From positions 1 to 28,648 of the forward strand of contig JBEGQX010000079.1 in the NCBI GenBank assembly GCA_041180805.1: a DNA stretch of 28,648 bases, in the 5' to 3' direction. A program made the position numbers and the translations under genes. Below are positions 13,449-23,101 of this stretch, one piece after another. Position 1 is the stretch's first letter. Every line of letters starts with the position of its first letter. Source of the stretch: JBEGQX01 sp041180805 (GTDB lineage: Bacteria > Planctomycetota > Planctomycetia > Gemmatales > Gemmataceae). The notes under the pieces were generated by a model. It was not told the origin of the DNA. It worked only from the letters and a program-made list of their open reading frames with translations, and made no database searches.

Positions 13449-16378
13449 CAAGCCTTGTATTGCTAACGGCACTGGTAATCTCGGGTCAGGCACCGGTCGC
13501 GGAAACCATTCAATTTCTGAAGGTTAATCCCGGCTTTCAAATCCAGCGCTTCACGAATGATGCGCAGACCCCGGATACCTACTGCATTTCCTTTGGCCCA
13601 AAGGGCCAGCTTCTGGTTTCTGGGAAAAATTATCTCCGACTGGTGCATGACACCAACCTGGATGGTGTGCCAGATCATTTTCAAGACATCCCCATACGCT
13701 GGTCTGATGCCCCCACCGGACATTGTTGGGACGAGAACAAAATCTGGTTTACTGGCAACCAGGGTCTGTGGGTCGCCGAACTTACGGATGATAACAAGAT
13801 TATATCCAGCAAAAAGGTTCTGGAGTTTAAGACCGGTGGCGAACATGAAGCCCACGCCGTACGCAAAGGCCCTGACGGAAACATCTATGTTTTATGTGGC
13901 AACACCACGGGCATTCAGAAAAAGCATGCCACCCATCCTCATTCACCCATCAAGAATCCCGTGGCAGGTACCCTGCTCCGCTATCATCCCAAGATTGAAA
14001 AATGTGAAATACTTGTGGATGGCCTTCGCAATCCTTACGGGTTTGACTTCAATCCGGAAGGCGAAATTTTCACCTACGATTCAGACAATGAACGCTGTAT
14101 CTCCCTGCCTTGGTATGAGGGAACCAGGCTATATCACCTTGTGCCCTTTGGCAGGTATGGATGGTGGAACCCTCAACGGGCTGACACTTGGCGAAGCCCA
14201 CCCTGGCATGCAGATATTCAAAAGCCCATTTCGAATTTGGGTCGGGGTTCACCAACCGGAGTGGCTTGCTGCTTTTCAACCAAGTTTTCCAATACCATGA
14301 TTGGCTCCATGTTCATTGCGGATTGGACCTTTGGGAAAATCTGGCAGTGCCCTTTGCAAAAAAATGGCAGTTCTTACATTTCCAAACCCTCGGTATTCAT
14401 TGAACCAAAAGGCGAATCGGGTTTCGCGCCCACTTCGATCGCGTTTCATCCCACAACCGGCGAGATGTTTGTCTCCATGGGGGGAAGAGGAACCCAAGGT
14501 AGCATATTTCGTATTGCCCCCATCCAAGCGGTTTCCTCTGAAGCCAAACCCCTGATACCTTCCTTAAAGCCTATAGCGGAAGCACCATTTGCCATCAAGC
14601 TTTTAAATGGAAGTGATCTCATCCAAAAGCGAAGAGCGCTGGAATTTCTTGCCGCCAATCCGGAAGCTGGCAATCCGGTTGCAGCCAGCATGCTTGCGGA
14701 TTTTCTGGCCTCGGACGATCCGGGAATTCGGCATGCGGCAATCGCATGGGCAAGGAATGCGGATGAATCCGTTTTGCCCCAGGGTTCCATGACATCCCGG
14801 GTGGCAAACTCGCTGGGGTTGGCTGCTGTGGAAAAACATCCCGCCAAGGAAGGCGAACGTGCCCTTATTAGACTGGCTGGACAATCAGCAGATTTACAAG
14901 AGCAGCTTGCTGCAATTCGTATTGTGCAGATGGCCATGGGAAATCTGCCCTTTGAAGGAGACAAAGCCGCTGCGTTTGATGGCTACAGGGTACAAGGCAA
15001 CTTTTGGCGTCCATCGGATCAGCAATGGGGAATGCTTTCAAAAATTTATCCATCCCAACGCCTCGAATTAAACACCGAGATAGAGCGAACCTTTGCCATT
15101 GGTCAGCCATCGCACCAAGAAATTCTTGCCAAATTGATGGCATCACTACTGTCGGAAAAAGATCCCATACGGCAGGTTCATTTACTTTTGGTTCTTGCCA
15201 GACAAGGCCTCCCTTTCCAGCCAAAAGATTTGAATCTTGTCGCTGCCACCTTGGTGGATCTTGAATCAAAAATGACTTCGACAGGCTTGAAACGCGACCG
15301 TAATTGGCCACTTCGCATTCAGGAGCTTCATCAATCTTTGGCCAGCCAAAACCCCAATTTTAATCAGGCATTGTTATCTCAAAAACAATTCGGCTTGCCT
15401 GGGCATACGGTATTCCTGAAGCATCTGGGAACTCTTGAGAAACAGGCCGCCTCGCTGTTTGCGGATGCCATTATCAAATCACCTGACCAACAGTGGTCAA
15501 ATTCCACCGTTCAAGCACTCAGGTTCCTGGATTCAACAAAAGCCAAACCTGCCCTTCGGGTGCTGTGGGGAGAACATGGATTGGATGAAGCGATTGCCCT
15601 TTTACTGCTTAAAGACCTTCAGCCCGAAGACCTTCCGAAGATATATCAGGTTTTCCCAACGGTTGGCCCAGAGCAATTAACTACCATTCTAAGTTCCCTC
15701 AAAAAAGTCCCCTCGATTCCCGAGGACAAAATAATCCTTCTGGCCAAACGGTTTCCGACCCTGGGCAAGGAACCAGACCAGCTATCCGCCAAGAAAGCTG
15801 TGCTGGAATTTCTACAAGATCGATACCCAGATTCCCCCAGGGAACTTGGCATTGAACCCTGGCTAGTCTGGACTTCTAAAAATCACCCAACTTTGAATAG
15901 GGCACTACAGGAAGCCGCGGGGGTGAATTATGCCGACTGGCAAATGCGAGTTGCCAACCTGAAATGGGAAAATGGAAACCCCACCAATGGCCAGAAGGTC
16001 TTTCAGCAGAGAAAGTGCTCGATATGCCATGGTGGTTCCGCGGCTTTGGGGCCAAGCCTCGAGGGAATTAGTAAACGTTTTTCCCGGGATGACCTTTTGC
16101 AGGCAATCATTGTGCCAGACAAGGATGTTCCCAACAGGTACCGTGCCACGGTATATACCACCCATCAAGGCAAGGTGATTACAGGCATGGTTATTTATGA
16201 TTCCGCAGCGGGTGCCATGGTACAACTGGGAACAGGAGAAACCATGCGTTTGAATGGCGATGAAATAGCATCCCGCAAGCCAACCAGCAAATCCTTAATG
16301 CCAGCAGGCCTATTGGATGGTGCCTCCGACCAGGAAATTATTGACTTGTTTGCCTATCTTCAGCAACCCGCCAGATAA
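13445..16378 (+). CDS. PVC-type membrane-bound dehydrogenase with C-terminal cytochrome c domain
   Basis: A 977-residue protein. I chose ATG 13445, which overlaps the FGE stop (ATGA) and opens onto a Sec signal peptide (LVLLTALVISGQAPVAE). Residues about 20-370 form a six-bladed sugar-dehydrogenase-like propeller (VHDTNLDGVPDHFQD; GLRNPYGFDFNPEGEIF; PTSIAFHPTTGEMFVSMGG). Residues about 390-830 are helical HEAT-like repeats. Residues 845-975 are the planctomycete/verrucomicrobial haem domain with CSICH (C858, C861, H862) and a distal SLMPAGLLDG methionine that likely ligates the haem. The family is thought to oxidise sugars or alcohols in the periplasm and pass electrons on. The substrate is unknown. 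Coupling to the FGE gene is unusual. Confidence 0.92.
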   Translation: MTSLVLLTALVISGQAPVAETIQFLKVNPGFQIQRFTNDAQTPDTYCISFGPKGQLLVSGKNYLRLVHDTNLDGVPDHFQDIPIRWSDAPTGHCWDENKIWFTGNQGLWVAELTDDNKIISSKKVLEFKTGGEHEAHAVRKGPDGNIYVLCGNTTGIQKKHATHPHSPIKNPVAGTLLRYHPKIEKCEILVDGLRNPYGFDFNPEGEIFTYDSDNERCISLPWYEGTRLYHLVPFGRYGWWNPQRADTWRSPPWHADIQKPISNLGRGSPTGVACCFSTKFSNTMIGSMFIADWTFGKIWQCPLQKNGSSYISKPSVFIEPKGESGFAPTSIAFHPTTGEMFVSMGGRGTQGSIFRIAPIQAVSSEAKPLIPSLKPIAEAPFAIKLLNGSDLIQKRRALEFLAANPEAGNPVAASMLADFLASDDPGIRHAAIAWARNADESVLPQGSMTSRVANSLGLAAVEKHPAKEGERALIRLAGQSADLQEQLAAIRIVQMAMGNLPFEGDKAAAFDGYRVQGNFWRPSDQQWGMLSKIYPSQRLELNTEIERTFAIGQPSHQEILAKLMASLLSEKDPIRQVHLLLVLARQGLPFQPKDLNLVAATLVDLESKMTSTGLKRDRNWPLRIQELHQSLASQNPNFNQALLSQKQFGLPGHTVFLKHLGTLEKQAASLFADAIIKSPDQQWSNSTVQALRFLDSTKAKPALRVLWGEHGLDEAIALLLLKDLQPEDLPKIYQVFPTVGPEQLTTILSSLKKVPSIPEDKIILLAKRFPTLGKEPDQLSAKKAVLEFLQDRYPDSPRELGIEPWLVWTSKNHPTLNRALQEAAGVNYADWQMRVANLKWENGNPTNGQKVFQQRKCSICHGGSAALGPSLEGISKRFSRDDLLQAIIVPDKDVPNRYRATVYTTHQGKVITGMVIYDSAAGAMVQLGTGETMRLNGDEIASRKPTSKSLMPAGLLDGASDQEIIDLFAYLQQPAR

Positions 16379-16458
16379 ATGGTGACTGCAAAAGCTCGAC
16401 TGGCGCATTTTTGCACCAGTGTTTAGGATGTTTGTCCTGAACATGGCAAGGATGCAAG

Positions 16459-17613
16459 ATGCTGGAACGAAAAGACTTAAAAATCGTGTTTGTCCACGAC
16501 TGGCTGACAGGAATGCGGGGCGGAGAAAAGTGCCTGGAGGCACTGTGCCAGCTTTACCCAAAGGCCAGCCTTTATACGTTGCTGCACAAAAAGGGTGCCC
16601 TTAGTACCACCATCGAGAACCTTGGCCCACAAACATCCTGGATTGGAAAACTGCCAAGCGTTCACAATTATTACCGTTACCTTCTGCCTTTGATGCCTTC
16701 GGCCATCGAATCCATGAAACTTCCGAATTGCGATCTGGTGGTAAGCTTAAGCCACTGCGTCGCAAAAGGCATCACAGTTCCCAAAGGTGCAAAGCATCTT
16801 TGCTATTGCTTCACGCCGGTACGTTACGCCTGGCACATGCGGGATGAATATTTTGGTGGGCAAGAAAAGCCCAGCATGAAAAAGAGGCTTGCGGCCCCGG
16901 TTCTAAATGCGATCCGTGCGTGGGACAAAAATTCCAGCGACAGGGTTGATCATTTTGTCGCCATCAGCAAGACAATTCGAAACCGTATTCAAGATTGTTA
17001 CCAACGATCCAGCAGCATTGTTTATCCACCCGCAGACACTGATTTTTACCATCCCTCTGGAGAACCCAGGGAAGACTACTATCTTGTGGTATCCGCCTTT
17101 GCCCCTTACAAACGAATCGACCTGGCCATAGAAGCCTGCCAGCAATTGGGCAAAAAACTTGTGATCATTGGGACAGGCCAGGATGAAAAAAGACTAAAGG
17201 CACTGGCTGGACCAAATGTACAATTCCTCGGCTGGCAAGATGATGCCTCCATTCGGAATCATTTTCGCAAGGCCAGGGCACTTCTATTTCCCGGGTTTGA
17301 GGATTTTGGCATCGTCCCCGTGGAAGCACAAGCCTGTGGTTTGCCTGTTATCGCACTAGGCAAAGGCGGGGCAACCGAAACGGTGACAGGGCTGGATTCC
17401 AAAATGGACCCCACCGGTGTGTTTTTTGAGGAACCCAGCACCGAAAGCCTTTCAGCAGCCATTCGTAAATTTGAACACCATCACAAGTTGTTTGATCCTG
17501 TGGCAGCCAGAACACAGGCGCTTCAATTCAGCCTGAAACATTATGAACAGGGAATGCTGGATGAGATTCAACACATTCTGGGTGCCAGTGAATTCCAACG
17601 TGAAGCAGCCTGA
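16459..17613 (+). CDS. Glycosyltransferase family 4 (group 1)
   Basis: A 384-residue GT-B fold glycosyltransferase with AAGGA 6 nt before ATG 16459. The N-terminal Rossmann half opens with IVFVHDWLTGMRGGEK, and the acceptor side has FTPVRYAWHMRDEYF. The C-terminal donor half shows LVVSAFAPYKRIDLAIEA, KKLVIIGTG and the E-x7-E signature EDFGIVPVEAQACGLPV. The pattern resembles mannosyl- or galactosyltransferases of capsule and exopolysaccharide pathways. No membrane segment is seen, so it acts at the cytoplasmic face. The gene stands alone: its 3' end is 6 nt from that of the convergent kinase gene. Donor and acceptor cannot be read from the sequence. Confidence 0.9.
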   Translation: MLERKDLKIVFVHDWLTGMRGGEKCLEALCQLYPKASLYTLLHKKGALSTTIENLGPQTSWIGKLPSVHNYYRYLLPLMPSAIESMKLPNCDLVVSLSHCVAKGITVPKGAKHLCYCFTPVRYAWHMRDEYFGGQEKPSMKKRLAAPVLNAIRAWDKNSSDRVDHFVAISKTIRNRIQDCYQRSSSIVYPPADTDFYHPSGEPREDYYLVVSAFAPYKRIDLAIEACQQLGKKLVIIGTGQDEKRLKALAGPNVQFLGWQDDASIRNHFRKARALLFPGFEDFGIVPVEAQACGLPVIALGKGGATETVTGLDSKMDPTGVFFEEPSTESLSAAIRKFEHHHKLFDPVAARTQALQFSLKHYEQGMLDEIQHILGASEFQREAA

Positions 17614-17619
17614 TGCCTG

Positions 17620-20600
17620 TCATTCCAGCGTCCGAGCCAGCCTGAGTCCACGACTGTTTCCACCATCCGAAGCACTGGTTCCGCTACGGCTTGCGCTTCG
17701 AAGTGATCCCGGTGGATTATAGAAACATCCATTCCTTAACACATGTCCCTGCGATCGGTCCACTGATCCCAAATCAACCTCCGAGTCCACATGAGTGGTG
17801 ATAAGGGGGTAAAGCAGATGTCGATCTTGAATCCACTCGTATGCATTACCAGCCATGTCGAAAAGGCCCAAATTGTTGGGTCTTAGTGTTCCCACGGGCC
17901 AGAGATGGTTATCGGAATTGGTCTGACAAAAACCAAAACGGGGTATCATGGCGGGGTCATTACCAAAATGATAGGTTGTTTCGGTTCCCGCCCTGCAGGC
18001 AAACTCCCATTCACCATCCGTGGGCAATCGATAGCCTTTTTTGGAAAGAAAGCCTTCCGCCATTTTCATTCCAGGGCCATACTGCCCATCCTTGTTCGGC
18101 AGATAGCAACAATCTTCCTTAGAAAATTCCTTTTCCGTCAGAAGGTTGCAATAGGCCGCGGCGGCGAACCAATTTACATTGTTCGCCGGGCTGTCTGGTG
18201 TCCTGCAGGCTTCGGAAATAATCACATGGCCGGGAACAAGTTTCAAAAATTGCTCGGATGTCACTTCTTTCATTCCGATGGCAAATGATCTTGGAATGAT
18301 CACATCATGGAATCTTTCGCTGGCCGACCGATTAGGTTCCTCCAGAAGAGAACCTTTGCGGTATTTCACGGGGCCTTTAATGGCTACCATAGTCTGACCC
18401 AGGGTATTTATATGCCATTCCCTGCCTGCAAATGGTTTGCCCTGAAGTGCCTGCTCCACCCTGTCGCATTCCTGCGAAAGGCCAAGTTTTTTCCTAAGAA
18501 GCCAGTCCAAGGCACCATGCACCCCGGAGTTAGGGTTTTCGGCATACATGGAAAGAAGTTCGTCCTTCCATTTTGTGTTGAAATCGAACACCTTGGTGTC
18601 AAAATCACCCAGCGAGACAATCAATCCCGCAAGAACTTCCGGATCTTTCACGTTCTTCATGCTGTTAATCACCGGAGCAGCACCGACTCCAAGATATGGA
18701 AGCAGGTTTTGTGCCGCAGACCGCGCGGTAGGATCCTCGCGATTGAAAAACACATCCAGCCCATCGGACTGATTTAACCCAATCAGGCAGGCAGCGGCAA
18801 TTCCCTGCTCATTGGCAAGCCGTAATCTTTCTCCATGGGGAAGATCCTGAAAATCTTTTCGCACGATATTTTTAAAGTGTGGGAGGAAAACATTTTTGTT
18901 GGACTGAACCTCATCCATGACCATACGCGCATTTTTAAGATCCGCATCCACTAGAAGCCGGAAGACAACCTCGGGTCGGGCTTTTGCATACCGCAGAGCC
19001 ATCAATGTCGCAAAATCCCTCTCATTGGCTGGTTTTCGCGGATCAGCCACCCATTTTAAAAGCAGGGGCAGGAGTTGTTCTTTTGCTGGCTCAAAAACAG
19101 CGGCCCATTCTTCCAGGAAAAACAAGTTTTGACCCAGTAGATTGGCCAATCCCAATTCCAACATAACTGGCAGTTGTTTGTTTTGCTGCGACCATTGAAC
19201 CATAGCGCCCAGCGCCCGTAATTGCGCCTTTTCACCAAACCGATCCGGACTATCTACAACTTTTTGCAGAGATCTTTCCAGGCTGGAAGTCCAAGTTTTC
19301 AGTCGATTCAGAAAAACCATGTAATCCTTGGGCCCTGATTCAAGCATGGCATGAACGGATTCCCCCAGAAAACTTTCATCCCCGGGTAATAGTGCCAATA
19401 CAAGTCTAAACCTTCGGGAGTCCTCCTTTGGGATTCCATCCAACTCCCTTTTCAGGATTGGCAGGGCATTTTCCATATCGCCATCCAATTGGGATAGCGC
19501 CTCTTCCAATGCATCCCCATTGGCAATCATCAGCCTGTGAACCAACCCCTGCACTCGAATATCCTGGTTCTTTTTCCTGGCGATAAAAATTGGCGCAAGG
19601 ATAAGGATTAAAGTCACCGTAAGAAAAATGCCCCAGGCAAGAATCCTTTTCAGATGAAAAAATCCGGCACTTGTCATCATGCGGGATTGCAAACTTGTGT
19701 ATTTCCTGACCGGAACAAACCAGCGGATGGAAACATACTCTGCCAGCGAAGGTAGATGCCTGTTTCCCTTCTCAAATTTCCAGAACGACGCCAGTTCGGA
19801 AAGTTTTAGTTCCGCACGCCCCTCTGAAGTCTCACCTTTTTTGATTACAAGCCATTTCCTTAGCGAGGCTACAAGATAATCATGCGCAAGAATGTAATGC
19901 AGGCCATTTATTCCATCCATCGTTGGAACTAAAACCGGAGTTATCAAACGAAATTCCTGGTCTAGTTTTCTTAAAACACTTGCGAAGGCGGGTTCATCGG
20001 CGCGATCAATTCGTTCCCTTAGCTTTTCCAAACCTTGCATGGCGCCCTTGATATCGACTTCATCCCCCGGTAGCAAAGCACCAAGGATATCCCTCGCAAT
20101 CTTGGATTCCGACCCGGAAAAATTCCCCGGGGAACCTTCACCCAGGATTTGCTCAAAAAACTGGATTCCCAATCCATCCAGTCCACCCAGCGAATCCAAA
20201 ACTTCCGGAGACCAGTCCCGATTTTTCATCATCTCGGCAAACATCATCAGCCGAACCGGAACGCATCTCCCTTCCACGGATAATTCCTGAACAGCCTTAT
20301 CTAAAAAGGCCCTGTTTGATGCGCTGATTTCCCTTGCAGAAGGAAACTTTCCGAGGCAAAAACCAACCGCCCGCAAGACTTTGCCTGCATGGCTTTTCTC
20401 AAACAGATCCACCAAGGTGAAATTGACGCCTTCCTGAATCGGGTATTCCAGGTGCCCCATCAGGCGATTGATGCCAAGCATGAAATCATCGCGAACCAGA
20501 ACAATCACCTGAACATGAATTCCATCTGCCTGCCTCAAGGCCTTGGCAAGGCTTGAGCTATCCAGTTCCTCATGATGCAGAATCCATTGTTCAAACTGGT

Positions 20601-21999
20601 CCAGAACAATCAGGGTTTTGGAAACCCCATCAGATTCGGAACGAAGAAGCTTGAAAGCATCCTCCACAGTTTCAGCATCTTTACAAATCGATAACTGGTT
20701 TTTCAAAAGGCCCAGAAGGCTTGTTTCGGTCTCCTCGGGGCTTGACTCAAGGTAAACCGGAAAAATTCTCGTATTCAGCCTTGGCAGGATACCAGCCTTG
20801 ACCAGCGAGGATTTTCCACAACCAGAAGGCCCGTAGATTACCCCCACTGGTACATTGGATTTTTCGCTCTCAATTTCATCATTCCAGAAACGGACCAGCA
20901 AAGGCAGGCCATCGCGATTCTTTGGCCCGGGAAGCAATTCCAGAAAAAAACCCGCGTCATCCGGTTCAAAGGATCTAAGACCGCGGTACACAAAATTGTC
21001 CAGCACGGCGACGGAGTTTTCACGGGTCTGGTTTTCCTGATCCTGCCGTTCAAAATCACCAAGATCATCCGCAAGCATCCAAGCCTGCTGGTAGCGATCC
21101 ATCATCCTTCTGGAAATCGCCTTCAGGCAAATTCTTTCAAGTTCCCTGGGAATCTCCCGATTCCAATGAGAGGGTGGAATAATGTCGCCACTTCTAATCT
21201 TTTCCATGGTCTGGGCAACGGTGTCTGAATCAAAGGGCCGCTTACCCGCAAGCATTTCATAAAGAATGATTCCAAGGCTGAAGGTATCGGACCTGCCATC
21301 TATCCGATGCCCTTCACCGTTAACCTGCTCAGGACTCATATAAGCCGGGGTACCCAGTGGAAGGGATGAACCCGGGTCCATTTCATGGCGCATTGCCAGT
21401 CCAAAATCGGCCAGGAAGGGCTGGCGGTTTTTATCCAGCAAAATATTGTCAGGCTTTACATCCAGATGCACCAATCCCTTTTCATGGGAATATTGCAGTG
21501 CCAACGCAACCAATCGAATAACCCTGGATATTTCAGCAAAGGAAAACATCCGATTCCTTATCGCCTGGGCTAAAGTGCCACCCTCCACATACTTGGAGAC
21601 AATGTAAAAGGCGTTGGAATCTTCGATCTGACTTTTGCCAACATCATAAATTGGCACGATATGGGGATGATCCAAGCTTGCAAGTATTTTGGATTCATCC
21701 AAAAAAGCAGAGTTATTGCCAGGGTGAAATTCCTTTTTTGGCAATACAAACTTAATTGCCACAACCCTGTCTAACTCTGTATCCTTGGCAAGGAGCACGG
21801 TACCGTGCCCACCCCGGCCAAGAGTCTTAAGGATTTTAAACCTTCCGGGAACAAACTTTTGCCATTCAAAATTTAAAGAAGTTTGTAAAAGTGTTCCATC
21901 AATCCCTTCGGGCACAAGTGTGTCTGCCTCGGAAGGGTCAAACATATTGATTTCCGGATCCGAAGGTGGCGGCGTATCAGCCTGAGTGGTTATTGGCAT
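17620..21999 (-). CDS. Ser/Thr kinase - STAND NTPase - membrane helix - FGE-like fusion protein
   Basis: A 1459-residue protein. Residues 53-310 form a Hanks-type kinase: GRGGHG (61-66), K83 in VAIKF, catalytic HLDVKPDN (D180, N185) and DFG (198-200). The usual HRD arginine is Leu (L179). Residues 335-700 match an nSTAND1-like NTPase: YRGLRSFEPDDAGFF lead-in, Walker A GPSGCGKSS (390-398) and Walker B LIVLDQFEQW (D467). One membrane helix lies at about 786-808, then helical repeats (about 830-1210). Residues about 1225-1459 form an FGE-sulfatase fold (GNAYEWIQDR, RNGCFYNPPGSLRSASR) without the cysteine pair, so probably a binding module. The logical topology is kinase and NTPase inside, sensor repeats and FGE domain outside. 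It is likely a surface-to-cytoplasm signalling switch. Ligand and target are unknown. Confidence 0.9.
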   Translation of the reverse strand: MPITTQADTPPPSDPEINMFDPSEADTLVPEGIDGTLLQTSLNFEWQKFVPGRFKILKTLGRGGHGTVLLAKDTELDRVVAIKFVLPKKEFHPGNNSAFLDESKILASLDHPHIVPIYDVGKSQIEDSNAFYIVSKYVEGGTLAQAIRNRMFSFAEISRVIRLVALALQYSHEKGLVHLDVKPDNILLDKNRQPFLADFGLAMRHEMDPGSSLPLGTPAYMSPEQVNGEGHRIDGRSDTFSLGIILYEMLAGKRPFDSDTVAQTMEKIRSGDIIPPSHWNREIPRELERICLKAISRRMMDRYQQAWMLADDLGDFERQDQENQTRENSVAVLDNFVYRGLRSFEPDDAGFFLELLPGPKNRDGLPLLVRFWNDEIESEKSNVPVGVIYGPSGCGKSSLVKAGILPRLNTRIFPVYLESSPEETETSLLGLLKNQLSICKDAETVEDAFKLLRSESDGVSKTLIVLDQFEQWILHHEELDSSSLAKALRQADGIHVQVIVLVRDDFMLGINRLMGHLEYPIQEGVNFTLVDLFEKSHAGKVLRAVGFCLGKFPSAREISASNRAFLDKAVQELSVEGRCVPVRLMMFAEMMKNRDWSPEVLDSLGGLDGLGIQFFEQILGEGSPGNFSGSESKIARDILGALLPGDEVDIKGAMQGLEKLRERIDRADEPAFASVLRKLDQEFRLITPVLVPTMDGINGLHYILAHDYLVASLRKWLVIKKGETSEGRAELKLSELASFWKFEKGNRHLPSLAEYVSIRWFVPVRKYTSLQSRMMTSAGFFHLKRILAWGIFLTVTLILILAPIFIARKKNQDIRVQGLVHRLMIANGDALEEALSQLDGDMENALPILKRELDGIPKEDSRRFRLVLALLPGDESFLGESVHAMLESGPKDYMVFLNRLKTWTSSLERSLQKVVDSPDRFGEKAQLRALGAMVQWSQQNKQLPVMLELGLANLLGQNLFFLEEWAAVFEPAKEQLLPLLLKWVADPRKPANERDFATLMALRYAKARPEVVFRLLVDADLKNARMVMDEVQSNKNVFLPHFKNIVRKDFQDLPHGERLRLANEQGIAAACLIGLNQSDGLDVFFNREDPTARSAAQNLLPYLGVGAAPVINSMKNVKDPEVLAGLIVSLGDFDTKVFDFNTKWKDELLSMYAENPNSGVHGALDWLLRKKLGLSQECDRVEQALQGKPFAGREWHINTLGQTMVAIKGPVKYRKGSLLEEPNRSASERFHDVIIPRSFAIGMKEVTSEQFLKLVPGHVIISEACRTPDSPANNVNWFAAAAYCNLLTEKEFSKEDCCYLPNKDGQYGPGMKMAEGFLSKKGYRLPTDGEWEFACRAGTETTYHFGNDPAMIPRFGFCQTNSDNHLWPVGTLRPNNLGLFDMAGNAYEWIQDRHLLYPLITTHVDSEVDLGSVDRSQGHVLRNGCFYNPPGSLRSASRSGTSASDGGNSRGLRLARTLE

Positions 22000-22066
22000 T
22001 TTTTGCGGGTTCTTCCAGTAACTTATTCAGACTAACATTATAAGATCAAAGGCAATCACCATAAAT

Positions 22067-22100
22067 AAAAAAAGACAGGAAGTCCCTGGGACTCCCTGCC
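22067..22100 (-). terminator. Rho-independent terminator of the YTV gene
   Basis: On the minus strand, a 12-bp stem (GGCAGGGAGTCC with GGACTTCCTGTC, two G-U pairs) with loop CAG is followed by seven T residues. It lies 28 nt after the YTV stop codon and before the kinase gene start, so it separates the two transcripts. Confidence 0.9.
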
Positions 22101-22128
22101 TTAAATTTATATCGAAGAAGCTTGTAGC

Positions 22129-22863
22129 TTAGTTGCAACCCTTGCTGCAAAGACGGCCACCAAGTTTCAAACCACGGCCGCATTTCTTTTCGCAGCAATC
22201 AGACTTGCAAGAAGATTCGCAAGCTGGTTTGCATTCTACTGGCTTGCATTCCACTGGCTTACGAACAGCCACCTTTACAGTGGTTTCGTAAGGAACGCGT
22301 TCGCAGTATTGAACTTTGCGCTTTTCCTTAACTTGCTTCATTTCGCAAACGCGAACGGTATATTCGCAAGTCTTTTCTTCCTTCTTGTAGGAGCAAACCT
22401 TTACAGTGTATTCCTTGGTTTCAGGAACGCATTCGTAAACGGTGCACTTTACCTTTTCGGTAACCATTTGCTTCTGGCAGCAGGTGCGGGAACGACCGGT
22501 GCAAGGATCGCATACAGTCACAGGAACCTTAACGCAACGGGTTACTTCCTTTTCGACTTCCTTTGCAACTCGCTTGTAAACGGTGCAGGTCTTCTTTTCT
22601 TCGGTCCAAACGGGTGTGCAAACCGTGTAGGTTTTCTTGCGAACTTCATCGCGGTATTCTGGCTTGCAAACAGTTACTTCAACTTCCTTTTCCTTGGTTA
22701 CAGTCTTGTAGCAGGTAACCTTTCTTTCCTCGTAGGTTACTTCGCAGGGCTGTGCGCAGGAATCATTACAGTTCTTGCGACCACCCAAAGCCTTGGCAGA
22801 GGCGGGCATAAACATCATGCCAGCCATCGCCACCAAAGCGGCAACAATCAAACGCTTGCTCAT
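22129..22863 (-). CDS. Cys-rich YTV-repeat cell-wall protein
   Basis: A 244-residue protein from ATG 22863, with AAGGAG 6 nt before it. A Sec signal peptide is obvious (MSKRLIVAALVAMAGMMFMP, cleavage near SAKA). The mature chain is made of degenerate repeats of the form YTVxVC, xEExKTCxVYxxV and VxVTVCxP, rich in Cys, Lys, Glu, Val and Tyr. That is the YTV-type pattern described in planctomycete cell-wall proteins. The C-terminal part is different: PVECKPVECKPACESSC followed by DCCEKKCGRGLKLGG and a final CSKGCN. The many cysteines suggest a disulfide-linked wall layer. The strong ribosome site and clean terminator fit an abundant structural product. The family assignment is good, while the structural role is inferred from known relatives. 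Confidence 0.88.
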   Translation of the reverse strand: MSKRLIVAALVAMAGMMFMPASAKALGGRKNCNDSCAQPCEVTYEERKVTCYKTVTKEKEVEVTVCKPEYRDEVRKKTYTVCTPVWTEEKKTCTVYKRVAKEVEKEVTRCVKVPVTVCDPCTGRSRTCCQKQMVTEKVKCTVYECVPETKEYTVKVCSYKKEEKTCEYTVRVCEMKQVKEKRKVQYCERVPYETTVKVAVRKPVECKPVECKPACESSCKSDCCEKKCGRGLKLGGRLCSKGCN

Positions 22864-23012
22864 GAGACACTCCTTAAAGAAATAAAACACACATTGGTGC
22901 AACTCTGACAGTTTTGTTAAGTTAGCGAAGATTTTTTGCGTGGGCAAGATATTAATCTGAATTAAATGGAAAGTTTAAGAAGCATGGTGCGTTTGTATCG
23001 ATTGGGTTGTTT

Positions 23013-23027
23013 TTGACCTTTTGTCAA
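23013..23027. promoter_or_regulatory. Small inverted repeat upstream of the YTV gene
   Basis: TTGAC-N5-GTCAA (23013-23017 with 23023-23027) lies about 150 nt upstream of the YTV start. On the minus strand it reads TTGACAAAAGGTCAA, so it may contain a -35-like TTGACA or be an operator. No good -10 was found at standard spacing. Confidence 0.25.
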
Positions 23028-23101
23028 TTATTTTGCCTTTATTTGCTCAGTTACTACAGAAAACTATCTCTTTTTGAAGCTTTTTAGCCATTAGACTGCC
23101 T

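Noticed and set aside
12744..13493. 249-aa open frame on the minus strand
   Set aside because: It overlaps the FGE gene, which has catalytic motifs in its frame.
22309..22908. 199-aa open frame on the plus strand
   Set aside because: It is antisense to the YTV protein, whose signal peptide, repeats, ribosome site and terminator are clear.
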